From Bacteroidota bacterium (GTDB lineage: Bacteria; Bacteroidota; Bacteroidia; B-17B0; Aurantibacillaceae): 64,000 bases of DNA. Shown here in pieces: positions 44,666-53,270 of this stretch. The position numbers and the translations under genes are program-made. Position 1 is the stretch's first letter. Each line of letters opens with the position of its first letter. The stretch is from assembly GCA_021156365.1 (NCBI GenBank), contig JAJNDK010000004.1, forward strand, positions 319,137 through 383,136. The letters are read 5' to 3'. The notes under the pieces were generated by a model. The model did not search any database. It saw nothing but the letters and a program-made list of their open reading frames with translations, and had not been told where the DNA came from.

Positions 44666-45820
44666 TCAGTTGGTTTCTTCCATTGGTTGAACTTTCAGTG
44701 TAAACCGTAATCCGATATATCCTAAGATCGCAGAAATAACGGAACCAATAATGATCGCGATCTTTGAGGTATTGATAATACCAGCATCATTGAAAGCCAG
44801 TATGGTAATGAAAATAGACATAGTGAAGCCAATTCCTGCGAGCAGCCCGGTAAATAACAAATGTCTTTTTTTCAGCCCACCGGGAAGTGAACACCAACCA
44901 ATCAGTATTCCCAGCATTGAAAACAGAAAGATCCCTACAGGTTTTCCAACTAATAATCCACAAATGATCCCGTAACTATTTGGAGCTGAAAGATCATTTA
45001 CTATCCCGGAAGGAATCCTTATGGCAGTATTCGTTAAAGCAAATAACGGAAGAACGATAAATGCGACCGGGAGGTGTAATTTATGTTGAAGCCTGTAGGA
45101 AACAGACTCTTCATCTCCTTTCCCGAATGGAATTGCAAATGCAAGAAGAATTCCTGTGATGGTGGCATGAATTCCTGATTTATACATGCAAAACCACATG
45201 AGCATTCCAATTAACAAGTACAACCAGATACGATAAACTTTTAGCCTGTTTAAAATGAGCAGTAAGCCAAAAAGCCCCATTGCTATGGAGAAGTATAAAC
45301 CGGAAAAATCTTTGGAATAGAACAATGCGATTACCAGTATGGCCCCTAAGTCATCTATGATTGCTAAAGCTGTGAGAAATATTTTTAAGGAAACCGGAAC
45401 TCTTTTGCCAAGCAGCGAAAGGATCGCAAGGGAAAAAGCAATATCTGTTGCCATGGGAATTCCAAAACCATTTTGAGTAGCTGTGCCTGAATTAAAACTG
45501 AAGTGGATTAAGGCAGGAACGATCATACCGCCGATAGCTGCTATTATTGGAAGCAAAGACTTTCGTATATCGGAAAGCTCGCCAATATAAATCTCCCGTT
45601 CAATTTCAAGTCCGACCATAAGGAAAAAAACGGTCATGAGGCCATCGTTTATCCAGAATTCTATCGGCTTATGAGCAAGTTCAATATGAAATAAATGAAG
45701 ATAATCATGGCTGATCGCAGAATTACTTAGAATAAGGGATAAAACCGTACAAAGCAAAAGGATAATACCGGAGGCCTTTTCACTGTTAGTGAAATCAGTA
45801 TATAGTTTGCTTAGTTTCAT
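44666..45820 (-). CDS. nhaA: Na+/H+ antiporter NhaA
   Basis: A 384-aa sodium/proton antiporter that exports Na+ in exchange for two protons. The ion-binding Asp pair is Asp156-Asp157 in ALAIIDDLGAILVIALFY and the unwound-helix Asp is Asp126 (MATDIAFSLAI). The N terminus (SEKASGIILLLCTVLSLILS) and VGLEIEREIYIGEL are typical; about 12 helices. A -7-like box (TAATTTAG) lies just upstream. It converges with the large kinase gene (29 nt). With a cation-pumping PPase also in the window, ion homeostasis is well covered, though no direct link is shown. Confidence 0.96.
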   Translation of the reverse strand: MKLSKLYTDFTNSEKASGIILLLCTVLSLILSNSAISHDYLHLFHIELAHKPIEFWINDGLMTVFFLMVGLEIEREIYIGELSDIRKSLLPIIAAIGGMIVPALIHFSFNSGTATQNGFGIPMATDIAFSLAILSLLGKRVPVSLKIFLTALAIIDDLGAILVIALFYSKDFSGLYFSIAMGLFGLLLILNRLKVYRIWLYLLIGMLMWFCMYKSGIHATITGILLAFAIPFGKGDEESVSYRLQHKLHLPVAFIVLPLFALTNTAIRIPSGIVNDLSAPNSYGIICGLLVGKPVGIFLFSMLGILIGWCSLPGGLKKRHLLFTGLLAGIGFTMSIFITILAFNDAGIINTSKIAIIIGSVISAILGYIGLRFTLKVQPMEETN

Positions 45821-45827
45821 CCCTTTG

Positions 45828-45835
45828 CTAAATTA
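45828..45835 (-). promoter_or_regulatory. -7-like box of nhaA
   Basis: TAATTTAG on the minus strand, one mismatch from TAnnTTTG, 7 nt before the start codon. Confidence 0.4.
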
Positions 45836-45973
45836 CCGATTTTCGGTTCTCTCTTTCTATAGTTAAGATCTATCGGCTTCTATTCCGAAACCACTTGCAT
45901 TATTCTGAGTGGGAGAGAATGAACAAATACTTCGGGACTCAACCAGAAACCCGGAATACACAACCCGAAATAA

Positions 45974-47257
45974 TTACGAAAGACTGGTTTGCTTCGTATC
46001 AATAGATTTCGAATCCAGCGCATCACGTAAGCCATTACCCACAAGCATGAAGGCAAGTACCATCACCATAATGGAAACACCCGGAATAAACGTTAAGTGG
46101 AATGCATCAGCTGTGAAGATGTATGCCCAGTGGTCATTGATCATTTTCCCCCAGCTGGCAGTCGGTGGTTGTGCGCCGATACCGAGAAAACTAAGACTCG
46201 CTTCGGTAAGGATCGCACTGGCAAAATTGGAAGCGGCAATTACGATCACCGGTCCCATTACGTTTGGCAATACATGGCGCAGGATCAGGCGGTAATGTTT
46301 GAAACCCAATGCTCTTCCTGCTTCAATGAATTCTTTTTCGCGCAATGATAACACCTGGCCACGAACGATACGCGCTACTTCCACCCACATGGTCAGTCCC
46401 ACAGCTACGAACACCTGCCAGAAACCTTTACCCAATACAAGCGTAATAGCGATCACCAGCAATAAGGTGGGAATGGACCACACCACATTGATCAGCCACA
46501 TAATAAAATCATCGATCCACCCGCGGAAGTACCCTGCCATAGACCCCAGTAACAAACCTAAGACCAGCGAAATGATAACAGCAATAAAACCGACGCTTAA
46601 AGAAACCCTTGTCCCGATAAGCATCCGGCTAAGGAGATCCCTGCCTAAACGATCGGTCCCCAGGATATATTTTTTGTTGACCAGCAGGTTCTTTTCGATC
46701 TCCGACTGCATTTCCTTTGCACTTACTTTGATCCTTTTGTCGGTGCTGTATTGATAAAACTCAATGAAACCATTAGCCTCATCGTTTTTCACCGGCATGT
46801 TCCCGTTAATGTCATACACCACATCCGCAAGGTTGTAGCGGATCTTGGTGCCACGGTTCGGTTCGTTGCCGGTGTATTCTTCCACCACAATATCATTGCC
46901 CGAAAAAGTATAATCGTAAACCGTTACATAAGTGTAATCGTTCTGCCTGCCGTTTTTAAGTTTCTCGAAGATATTTACATCATGTACCAATTCGTTTTTA
47001 CGGATCTTGAGCAGGCGTACCACGAACCCTGGCTTTTTGATCTGCAGCTCGGGCTTTTGCTCATTGGCATCAGGTGAAGAGTCGGGTGCGATTATGTAAC
47101 CAAAAGCAAAAACAAAAACAGAAATTGCAATGATCGTCATACCGAACATAGCCAGCTTGTTTCGTTTGAAACGCTTCCACGCTATCCTTCCCAGCGAATT
47201 TGACTTTTCTATATTGCTTTTAAACACAGCGCTTAATTTGTTCTTCTGCCTTTCCAC
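45974..47257 (-). CDS. ABC transporter permease, OppC/DppC type, with long periplasmic insert
   Basis: A 427-aa permease of peptide or nickel importers. The N terminus (AWKRFKRNKLAMFGMTII) and the EAA loop region (EFIEAGRALGFKHYRLILRHVLPN) are typical of the OppC branch. Between helix 1 and the DRLGRDLLSRML block lies an extra periplasmic domain of about 110-120 residues, so the protein exceeds the usual length of about 300. No OppB, ATPase or binding protein lies nearby, so it is an orphan subunit here. The start lies inside the glycosyltransferase gene (25-nt overlap), implying coupling. The substrate cannot be deduced. Confidence 0.9.
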   Translation of the reverse strand: MERQKNKLSAVFKSNIEKSNSLGRIAWKRFKRNKLAMFGMTIIAISVFVFAFGYIIAPDSSPDANEQKPELQIKKPGFVVRLLKIRKNELVHDVNIFEKLKNGRQNDYTYVTVYDYTFSGNDIVVEEYTGNEPNRGTKIRYNLADVVYDINGNMPVKNDEANGFIEFYQYSTDKRIKVSAKEMQSEIEKNLLVNKKYILGTDRLGRDLLSRMLIGTRVSLSVGFIAVIISLVLGLLLGSMAGYFRGWIDDFIMWLINVVWSIPTLLLVIAITLVLGKGFWQVFVAVGLTMWVEVARIVRGQVLSLREKEFIEAGRALGFKHYRLILRHVLPNVMGPVIVIAASNFASAILTEASLSFLGIGAQPPTASWGKMINDHWAYIFTADAFHLTFIPGVSIMVMVLAFMLVGNGLRDALDSKSIDTKQTSLS

Positions 47258-48342
47258 TCAGCCTTTGTGGTATAAACCGCTATGGCGATCCAGACGACGT
47301 AAAAAGGATAGATCAGCACCATAAGGGGAAATGCTATCAATACCTTTCTTTGCTGATAGAAAGAAGCAGCTAAAAATAGCAACAAAAAGTCAATAAAACA
47401 CTTTAGAATAGCCGTAAATGTAAAATATGGGGTTAATTCCGTATAAAACACAGATAAAATACCGGATGTAAGAAGTAAAATAGTACACAAAGCGATCAAA
47501 AAACCGCTAAAACCACTCAGGAAACTACTGCTTTTCCTGCTTTTTTGAGCCCAGCGCAGGCGTTGATGGAACATCGTTCTCAGATCACCAGGAACAGAAG
47601 TATAAACGCCTGCATCCCGGTTTTTCAGGTAAAGAATACCGGGACCTTTTATATTCCGGATCTTATTCATCAGAAAAATATCATCTCCCGAAGCGATGGT
47701 TTCATTCCCTTCATATCCCTTCACTTCCCGGAAAGCCGTTTTGGTAAAACAAAGGTTTGCACCATTGCACAGCACGGGTTTCTTTAAATAAGCCGTGCCG
47801 CCACCAAGTATCGTAAGCGCAAAATGTTCCAGTCGTTGCAATGCATTGAGCAGGGAAAAGGACGGACGGATGAACACAGGGCAAATGATAAGCGGGGCTT
47901 TTGTTTTTTCATAGGCACTGATAATGACAGCCAGCCATTCTTCGTTACAAACCGTGTCGGCATCGCGGGTGATGATGAGCTCATGAATAGCCTCCCGGAT
48001 TCCCAGATCAAGTGCATTCTTTTTTCCTATTGTTCCTTCCGGAAGCTGCAGGATCTTTACAAAGGGATATTGTTTTGCAAGATCGATCGTCCGGTCTTCG
48101 GAATGGTCATCCACAAGGATCACCTGTACTTTGTGGGCAGGATAATGCTGCCTGGCGATACTGTCCAGGCACGCAGCTATTGTAGTTTCTTCATTTCTGC
48201 AGGGGATCAGGATGCTTACCGGAGTATGGTTTTCCGGTTCACCGGCAACATACAAACGATTATTGGTCCAGCTCACAGCAAGGAGCAACAGGTACAAAAA
48301 GTACAGCAGGGCAATGGATATAGCAAGTGTGCCAATGATCAT
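47233..48342 (-). CDS. Membrane glycosyltransferase family 2
   Basis: A 369-aa GT2 enzyme: N-terminal helix (2-24), the GT-A domain with VSILIPCRNEETTIAACLDS, the acidic VILVDDHSEDRT, the DXD-like TRDADTV and the acceptor-side GDDIFLMNKI plus QRLRWAQKSRKSS (a QxxRW-like motif as in processive synthases), then three helices at the C terminus. It probably moves sugar onto a lipid carrier or a growing glycan on the cytoplasmic face. It overlaps the flippase-like gene by 4 nt (ATGA) and the permease by 25 nt. The neighbour's flippase-like fold suggests a shared lipid-linked substrate. Confidence 0.9.
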   Translation of the reverse strand: MIIGTLAISIALLYFLYLLLLAVSWTNNRLYVAGEPENHTPVSILIPCRNEETTIAACLDSIARQHYPAHKVQVILVDDHSEDRTIDLAKQYPFVKILQLPEGTIGKKNALDLGIREAIHELIITRDADTVCNEEWLAVIISAYEKTKAPLIICPVFIRPSFSLLNALQRLEHFALTILGGGTAYLKKPVLCNGANLCFTKTAFREVKGYEGNETIASGDDIFLMNKIRNIKGPGILYLKNRDAGVYTSVPGDLRTMFHQRLRWAQKSRKSSSFLSGFSGFLIALCTILLLTSGILSVFYTELTPYFTFTAILKCFIDFLLLFLAASFYQQRKVLIAFPLMVLIYPFYVVWIAIAVYTTKAEWKGRRTN

Positions 48343-49298
48343 AAAGCTTTTACTGTTTCTTTTAATTTTATGCGTGTCGACAGGATGATAAAATATCCGG
48401 CGATGGAAGGCAAAACAAGATTAATGCACCAGAGCAGGGTGGAAGCGGTAACCAGCAGCAGCTCATTCGAATTGAAAGTGGAAAAAAGGATCACGGCAAT
48501 ACTTGCACGTATCGCCACTTCTATAAAACTGATCATGGGAATAGCCGACATCAGCATGAACGAAATGGAGACTGGCACAAACAGCTCGGTATAGCTGGCA
48601 TACGCACCGCAGCTTTTTAAAAGTAAAATATACTGTGTGCTAAATACAAGGTAGCGCAATGCTGACCATCCTGTCAGCTCTAATAACACCGGCCGCGGAT
48701 AACTGACGGCTCCGAGCTTGAAACGTTGGAGAAAAGAGAAGCGGGCTACTTTTTTATAAGCGGATTCGATATTGAGCAGGATGAAGAACAAGGCAGCCAA
48801 CAATACTATGCAGATGACAAGGATGATCACATAAAATGAATTCCAGTCGCCTGATCGTAAAAGCCAGAAAACACCGCTTATCACGCCGAATACGAGTGTA
48901 ATAAAAAGCTGTGTGGCACCGCAAACAAAATGTGTAACGGAAGCTTTGCTGCGGTTGTCCGGACTGAAATACAGGATACGTCCTGCAAACTCCCCGAAAC
49001 GTCCGGGCGTGAGATTACCAATGCAAAGCCCGGCCAGCACACCCTTCAGCGCATTTCCGAAAGAGATCCGTTCGATGCTTTCTGTGATCCGCTTCCATTT
49101 ATAGCTTTCGATCAGCCAGTTGGGGATCACCAGTACAACAGCCAGCAGCAACAGCCAGAGAGCACCCGGATCCTGCAGGGTATTCTTTAAATTACCGATC
49201 TTTTCGTCGGAGAACTGGTTGTGAAGCTTTAACCATAAAAAAACAAAGCAGGCGACACCTAAGAGGATCTTGAACAGGAGCAGCACTTGTTTTTTCAT
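48339..49298 (-). CDS. Lysylphosphatidylglycerol-synthase-like membrane protein (UPF0104)
   Basis: A 319-aa polytopic protein of the UPF0104/YbhN family, the membrane part of MprF-type flippases, without the aminoacyltransferase domain. It has 7-8 helices; family motifs are NLTPGRFGEFAGRILYFS and YFIILSTRIKLKE. These proteins are thought to move or modify lipids. An ATG at 49313 is in frame, but the -7-like box TACCTTAG (49303-49310) covers it, so 49298 is used. It is the first gene of the operon with the GT2 (4-nt overlap) and the permease. Confidence 0.88.
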   Translation of the reverse strand: MKKQVLLLFKILLGVACFVFLWLKLHNQFSDEKIGNLKNTLQDPGALWLLLLAVVLVIPNWLIESYKWKRITESIERISFGNALKGVLAGLCIGNLTPGRFGEFAGRILYFSPDNRSKASVTHFVCGATQLFITLVFGVISGVFWLLRSGDWNSFYVIILVICIVLLAALFFILLNIESAYKKVARFSFLQRFKLGAVSYPRPVLLELTGWSALRYLVFSTQYILLLKSCGAYASYTELFVPVSISFMLMSAIPMISFIEVAIRASIAVILFSTFNSNELLLVTASTLLWCINLVLPSIAGYFIILSTRIKLKETVKAL

Positions 49299-49302
49299 CG
49301 GG

Positions 49303-49310
49303 CTAAGGTA
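49303..49310 (-). promoter_or_regulatory. -7-like box of the flippase-GT2-permease operon
   Basis: TACCTTAG on the minus strand, one mismatch, 4 nt before the chosen start codon: probably leaderless. Confidence 0.45.
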
Positions 49311-49355
49311 CAAACAATGCCATTGAATTTAAGCCGTGGATACCGATAATTCCGT

Positions 49356-49363
49356 TATTTTTG
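49356..49363 (+). promoter_or_regulatory. -7 box of ruvC
   Basis: TATTTTTG, exact match, 23 nt before the ATG at 49387. Confidence 0.5.
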
Positions 49364-49386
49364 TAGCCAGTTAGGTTGTTTGGTAT

Positions 49387-49938
49387 ATGAGTGAAAAGAT
49401 CATTTTAGGAATCGATCCCGGAACCGTTGTTTTAGGCTACGGGATCATCCGTGTGAAAAAACAACAGCTGGAATACATTCATTGTGATGTGATAAAGCTC
49501 GGAAAAGACGAGGAACACACACTGCGCCTGAAAGTGATCTTCGAAACACTGAGCAAAGTAATGGAAGAACACGCCCCGGATGAGCTGGCCATCGAAGCGC
49601 CTTTTTTCGGTAAGAACGTGCAATCCATGCTGAAGCTCGGGCGCGCCCAGGGAGTGGCAATGGCTGCAGCTTTGAGCAGAGGGATGCCGGTGTGTGAATA
49701 CTCACCGCGAAAAATAAAGCAAAGCATTACCGGGAATGGGAATGCTTCCAAAGAACAGTTGGCAGCGATGATCCAGCGCCTGCTGAACCTGAAAGAGCTA
49801 CCGAAATATTTTGACTCCTCCGATGCATTGGGGGTGGCCGTTTGTCATCATTTCCAGAGCAAAGCTATAGATACGGGTGGCAAGCGGATGAGCGGCTGGA
49901 AAGCTTTTATCGCCGAGAATCCCGGACGCAAGCTATAG
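49387..49938 (+). CDS. ruvC: Holliday-junction resolvase RuvC
   Basis: Crossover junction endonuclease (183 aa) that cuts four-way DNA junctions. Catalytic acidic residues are all present: Asp10 (ILGIDPGT), Glu70 (LAIEAPFF), Asp143 and Asp146 (YFDSSDALGVAVCHH). Length and motif spacing are normal. ruvA and ruvB are not adjacent. It is divergent from the flippase/GT2 operon across 88 nt. Pyruvate kinase follows after 85 nt but with its own promoter-like sequence. Confidence 0.97.
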   Translation: MSEKIILGIDPGTVVLGYGIIRVKKQQLEYIHCDVIKLGKDEEHTLRLKVIFETLSKVMEEHAPDELAIEAPFFGKNVQSMLKLGRAQGVAMAAALSRGMPVCEYSPRKIKQSITGNGNASKEQLAAMIQRLLNLKELPKYFDSSDALGVAVCHHFQSKAIDTGGKRMSGWKAFIAENPGRKL

Positions 49939-50023
49939 TAGCGATTCCGTAATTTTCTGTTAACATGGAATAAAATAGTTTCCATCGAAATTCGTACATT
50001 CGTGTCTTACTCTTATTAAAATT

Positions 50024-51454
50024 ATGGGACAAACATATAATAAAACAAAAATCGTGGCGACAATGGGGCCGGCCACCGCAGATATCAATGTATTGGAAGA
50101 AATGTTCAATGCAGGGCTCGACATCTGCCGTATCAATTTTTCGCACGGCGATTACGAGGCAGTGAAAAGTACGATCGACAATATCCGTACACTGAATAAA
50201 AAGCTGAACCGTTTCGTAGGCATCCTGGGCGATCTGCAGGGACCAAAACTGCGTATCGGAAAAGTGAAGGATAATGCGATTGAACTGGTGAACGGCAATG
50301 AGATCGTGATCACTACCAAAGAATGTGAAGGCGACGAACACCGCATTTTTATTACCTATCCCGATTTCCCGAAGGATGTAAAAGTAGATGAGCTGGTGCT
50401 GATCGATGATGGGAAGATCCACCTGAAAGTAATTTCTACCAATAAAAAAGACGAGGTACGTGCAATGATCATTTCAGGTGGCACCTTATCTTCTAAAAAA
50501 GGAGTGAATCTTCCGAACACCAAAATATCATTGCCTTGTTTAACGAACAAGGATCTTCGCGACCTGGATTTTGCCCTGGATCATGATTTTGACTGGGTCG
50601 GACTTTCCTTCGTGCGTTCTGTTACGGACATTGTAGACCTGAAGGAAATCATTAAGCGCAAGAATAAAAAAACGCGGGTAATTGCCAAGATCGAAAAACC
50701 GGAAGCTGTACGTGAGATCGATAATATCATCGATGTGACGGATGGCCTGATGGTAGCGCGTGGCGACTTAGGTGTGGAGCTTCCGATGGAGCAGGTGCCG
50801 ATGTTGCAGAAAATGATGGTGAAGAAATGTATGAACGCTTCCAAGCCGGTGATCATTGCTACACAGATGATGGAAAGTATGATCACAAGCTTTACGCCCA
50901 CACGTGCGGAAGTGAACGATGTAGCCAATGCCGTACTGGATGGGGCGGATGCAGTGATGCTGAGCGCAGAAACTTCGGTAGGTAAATATCCGGTGAAAGT
51001 GATCGAGATCATGCGTAAGGTTATTACGCAGGTGGAAGATACGGAGGGCATTTATTACAGGGAACATGCTCCGGAGAAAAAAACGATCACCTACGTTACG
51101 GATTCCATTTGTCACAATGCCTGCACCCTGGCAAAACAGGCCGGTGTAAAAGCGATCATTTCGATGACCAACAGCGGGTACACTGCGTACAAATTAGCCA
51201 GTCACCGTCCGAAAGCGAATGTGTATATTTTTACCGATAACAGTTCACTTCTCACTGCACTGAGTCTTGTGTGGGGAGTAAAGGGGTTCTATTACGATAA
51301 ATACGAAAGCACGGACAATACGTTTTCAGACCTGCAGAAATACATCAAAAACCTCGGCCTGGTGAAGGACGACGACCTGATCATTAATATTGCAAGTATG
51401 CCGATGACGGAGCGGGGCCGGACGAATATGATGAAGTTGAGCTACGTTATTTGA
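50024..51454 (+). CDS. pyk: Pyruvate kinase
   Basis: Last step of glycolysis: phosphoenolpyruvate plus ADP to pyruvate plus ATP (476 aa, normal length). Motifs: TKIVATMGPATADINVLEEM, INFSHGDYEAV, IAKIEKPEAVREID (the general-acid Lys) and LMVARGDLGVELPMEQVP (Mg2+ site), MESMITSFTPTRAEVNDVANA (short quotes of the PK signature). A TACATTCG box (49995-50002, one mismatch) precedes the ATG by 21 nt. It is followed by a repeat element before the aminotransferase gene. Confidence 0.98.
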   Translation: MGQTYNKTKIVATMGPATADINVLEEMFNAGLDICRINFSHGDYEAVKSTIDNIRTLNKKLNRFVGILGDLQGPKLRIGKVKDNAIELVNGNEIVITTKECEGDEHRIFITYPDFPKDVKVDELVLIDDGKIHLKVISTNKKDEVRAMIISGGTLSSKKGVNLPNTKISLPCLTNKDLRDLDFALDHDFDWVGLSFVRSVTDIVDLKEIIKRKNKKTRVIAKIEKPEAVREIDNIIDVTDGLMVARGDLGVELPMEQVPMLQKMMVKKCMNASKPVIIATQMMESMITSFTPTRAEVNDVANAVLDGADAVMLSAETSVGKYPVKVIEIMRKVITQVEDTEGIYYREHAPEKKTITYVTDSICHNACTLAKQAGVKAIISMTNSGYTAYKLASHRPKANVYIFTDNSSLLTALSLVWGVKGFYYDKYESTDNTFSDLQKYIKNLGLVKDDDLIINIASMPMTERGRTNMMKLSYVI

Positions 51455-51463
51455 TTTTTTTGA

Positions 51464-51605
51464 TGGCTTCGAGAACCTTCAGATGAAATCTATTTAGTAT
51501 AAATTCGGCAATGCTCAGACTTATTGCTAGCACTATAGATTAATTTTTAAGATCATATATCTGAGCCGTATGCATGTTGTATGGTGGCTGAGGCTCTCGA
51601 AGCCA
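51464..51605. repeat. MITE-like element with two nested inverted repeats
   Basis: Outer arms TGGCTTCGAGAACCTTCAG (51464-51482) and CTGAGGCTCTCGAAGCCA (51588-51605) are complementary with one mismatch and one extra base. Inner arms GCTCAGA (51513-51519) and TCTGAGC (51560-51566) are perfect. The element is 142 bp, non-coding, 9 nt after the pyruvate kinase stop. Confidence 0.7.
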
Positions 51606-51671
51606 CCTGTGCGCATTTGATTTTTGTGAATTAAAAATCCTTAATTCCTGTCTAAAATTTAGTCCCGGCGC

Positions 51672-51701
51672 TTTGTGGCCAATTCATTTTTATTACATTT
51701 G
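51672..51701 (+). promoter_or_regulatory. Promoter of the aminotransferase gene
   Basis: TTTG (51672-51675), 18-nt spacer, TACATTTG (51694-51701). Close to the ideal TTTG-N19-TAnnTTTG. The ATG is 16 nt downstream. Confidence 0.75.
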
Positions 51702-51717
51702 AAAAAATAAAATACTC

Positions 51718-53004
51718 ATGAGTGAAATTGCGCAAATACCGGGAGAATTGAAGGTTTCCAAACTGGCGGAACATATTATCGGTTCGGAGATCATCAAGCT
51801 GGCAGGCGAGGTGAACGAAAAGATCAAACAGGGTGAAAAGATCTATAACCTGACCATCGGGGATTTTAACCCAAAGCAATTTCCGATCCCTGCCGAGCTG
51901 AAGCAATACATCGTGGATGAGTATTTTGCTGATCAAACCAATTATCCTGCAGCCGATGGTATGCTGGAATTGCGGAATGCAGTATCAAAGCTGTTGAAAG
52001 AGCGTGGCGGCCTTGAGTATAAGAACGATGAGATCCTGATAGCCGGTGGTGCACGCCCCGTTATCTATGCTATATTCCGTACACTCGTAGATCCGGGCGA
52101 CACTGTCATCTTTGCCGTACCATCCTGGAACAACAATCATTATACGTATCTGAACGATGCAAAACCGGTGATCATTCAGGCGACACCTGAAAACAATTTC
52201 ATGCCGCTTGCCAAAGACATCAAACCGCATATTCAGAATGCCTCTTTGCTTGCATTGTGCTCGCCGCAAAATCCTACAGGGACCGTTTTCAGCAAAGAAG
52301 CACTGGAAGAGATCTGCGATATGGTGCTGGAAGAGAACATCCGACGGGGCAAGGATCAAAAGCCTTTGTATGTGATGTATGATCAGATCTACTGGGCATT
52401 GACACACGGTAATACCAAACATTACGATCCGGTTTCTTTGCGTCCGGATATGCGCAATTATACTATTTATGTTGACGGGATCTCCAAATCACTTGCAGCC
52501 ACAGGTGTACGGGTGGGCTGGAGCATGGGCCCGAAACGGATCATCGATAAAATGAAAGCGGTCCTTACGCACGTGGGTGCCTGGGCTCCGAAAGCAGAGC
52601 AATTAGCAAGTGCAAAATACCTGAACGACCTGAAATTGTACGACGCATTTATCGTAGAACAAAAGAAAAGGATCAGTGATCGCCTTGAGGGATTTTACAA
52701 AGGTTTTTCGGAGCTGGAGAAAGAAGGATACGGTGTTCATGCCATTGCCCCACAGGCGGCTATTTACCTGACGATCCAATTCAACCTGAACGGCAAAAAA
52801 ACAGCGGAAGGTAAAACATTGGAGAACACTGCAGACATCACGCGTTATATCCTCGATGAGGCAAAAATCGCAGTAGTTCCGTTCTATGCTTTTGGTGCGG
52901 ACAAAGACAGCTCCTGGTATCGCTTGTCAGTGGGCACCTGTAGCCTGTCGGATGTTTCGGATGCAATAGCAAGTCTGCGCGCTGCCTTAAAAAAACTAAG
53001 CTGA
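51718..53004 (+). CDS. PLP-dependent aminotransferase, class I/II
   Basis: A 428-aa fold-type I aminotransferase. The PLP Schiff-base lysine is Lys257 in DGISKSLAATGVRVGW; Asp222 (YVMYDQIYWAL) and Asn185 (CSPQNPTGTVF) are the usual cofactor contacts, and the substrate-carboxylate Arg is near the C terminus (WYRLSVGT). It resembles aspartate-type aminotransferases, using 2-oxoglutarate or oxaloacetate, but the exact amino acid cannot be read from sequence. It has its own promoter and is monocistronic, converging with the PKD protein gene. Confidence 0.92.
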   Translation: MSEIAQIPGELKVSKLAEHIIGSEIIKLAGEVNEKIKQGEKIYNLTIGDFNPKQFPIPAELKQYIVDEYFADQTNYPAADGMLELRNAVSKLLKERGGLEYKNDEILIAGGARPVIYAIFRTLVDPGDTVIFAVPSWNNNHYTYLNDAKPVIIQATPENNFMPLAKDIKPHIQNASLLALCSPQNPTGTVFSKEALEEICDMVLEENIRRGKDQKPLYVMYDQIYWALTHGNTKHYDPVSLRPDMRNYTIYVDGISKSLAATGVRVGWSMGPKRIIDKMKAVLTHVGAWAPKAEQLASAKYLNDLKLYDAFIVEQKKRISDRLEGFYKGFSELEKEGYGVHAIAPQAAIYLTIQFNLNGKKTAEGKTLENTADITRYILDEAKIAVVPFYAFGADKDSSWYRLSVGTCSLSDVSDAIASLRAALKKLS

Positions 53005-53050
53005 TTATCTTAACTCCTGTTGAATGAAAGTTGGAATGAATTATGCTGTC

Positions 53051-53110
53051 ACGTCGAGTGCCCTCCCGATAGCTCGCGAGGCTTCGCGACGGGACCGCGG
53101 TGTATCGAGA
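53051..53110. repeat. Nested hairpin repeat, relative of the 18-bp palindrome
   Basis: A stem TCCCG...CGGGA (from 53064 to about 53093) contains ATAGCT and an inner hairpin CGCGA-GGCT-TCGCG. Outside it, GTCACGTCGAG (about 53049-53059) and TATCGAGACG (about 53102-53111) look like the ends of a second repeat family interrupted by the first. The gap 53005-53270 holds nothing else. Confidence 0.6.
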
Positions 53111-53270
53111 CGTTTGTAATAATAAACTCCGAAATATTCCCGATACAGGTTCTTTATTTTATCTGGTGTAAGTCAATTCAGAATGTATGTGAAGGCTCTA
53201 TTATCACGCTATGGGCGTGAATCGAACTGACAGTCCGTTAAAACGATCCAACTTTTTTTCTATCAAGGTA

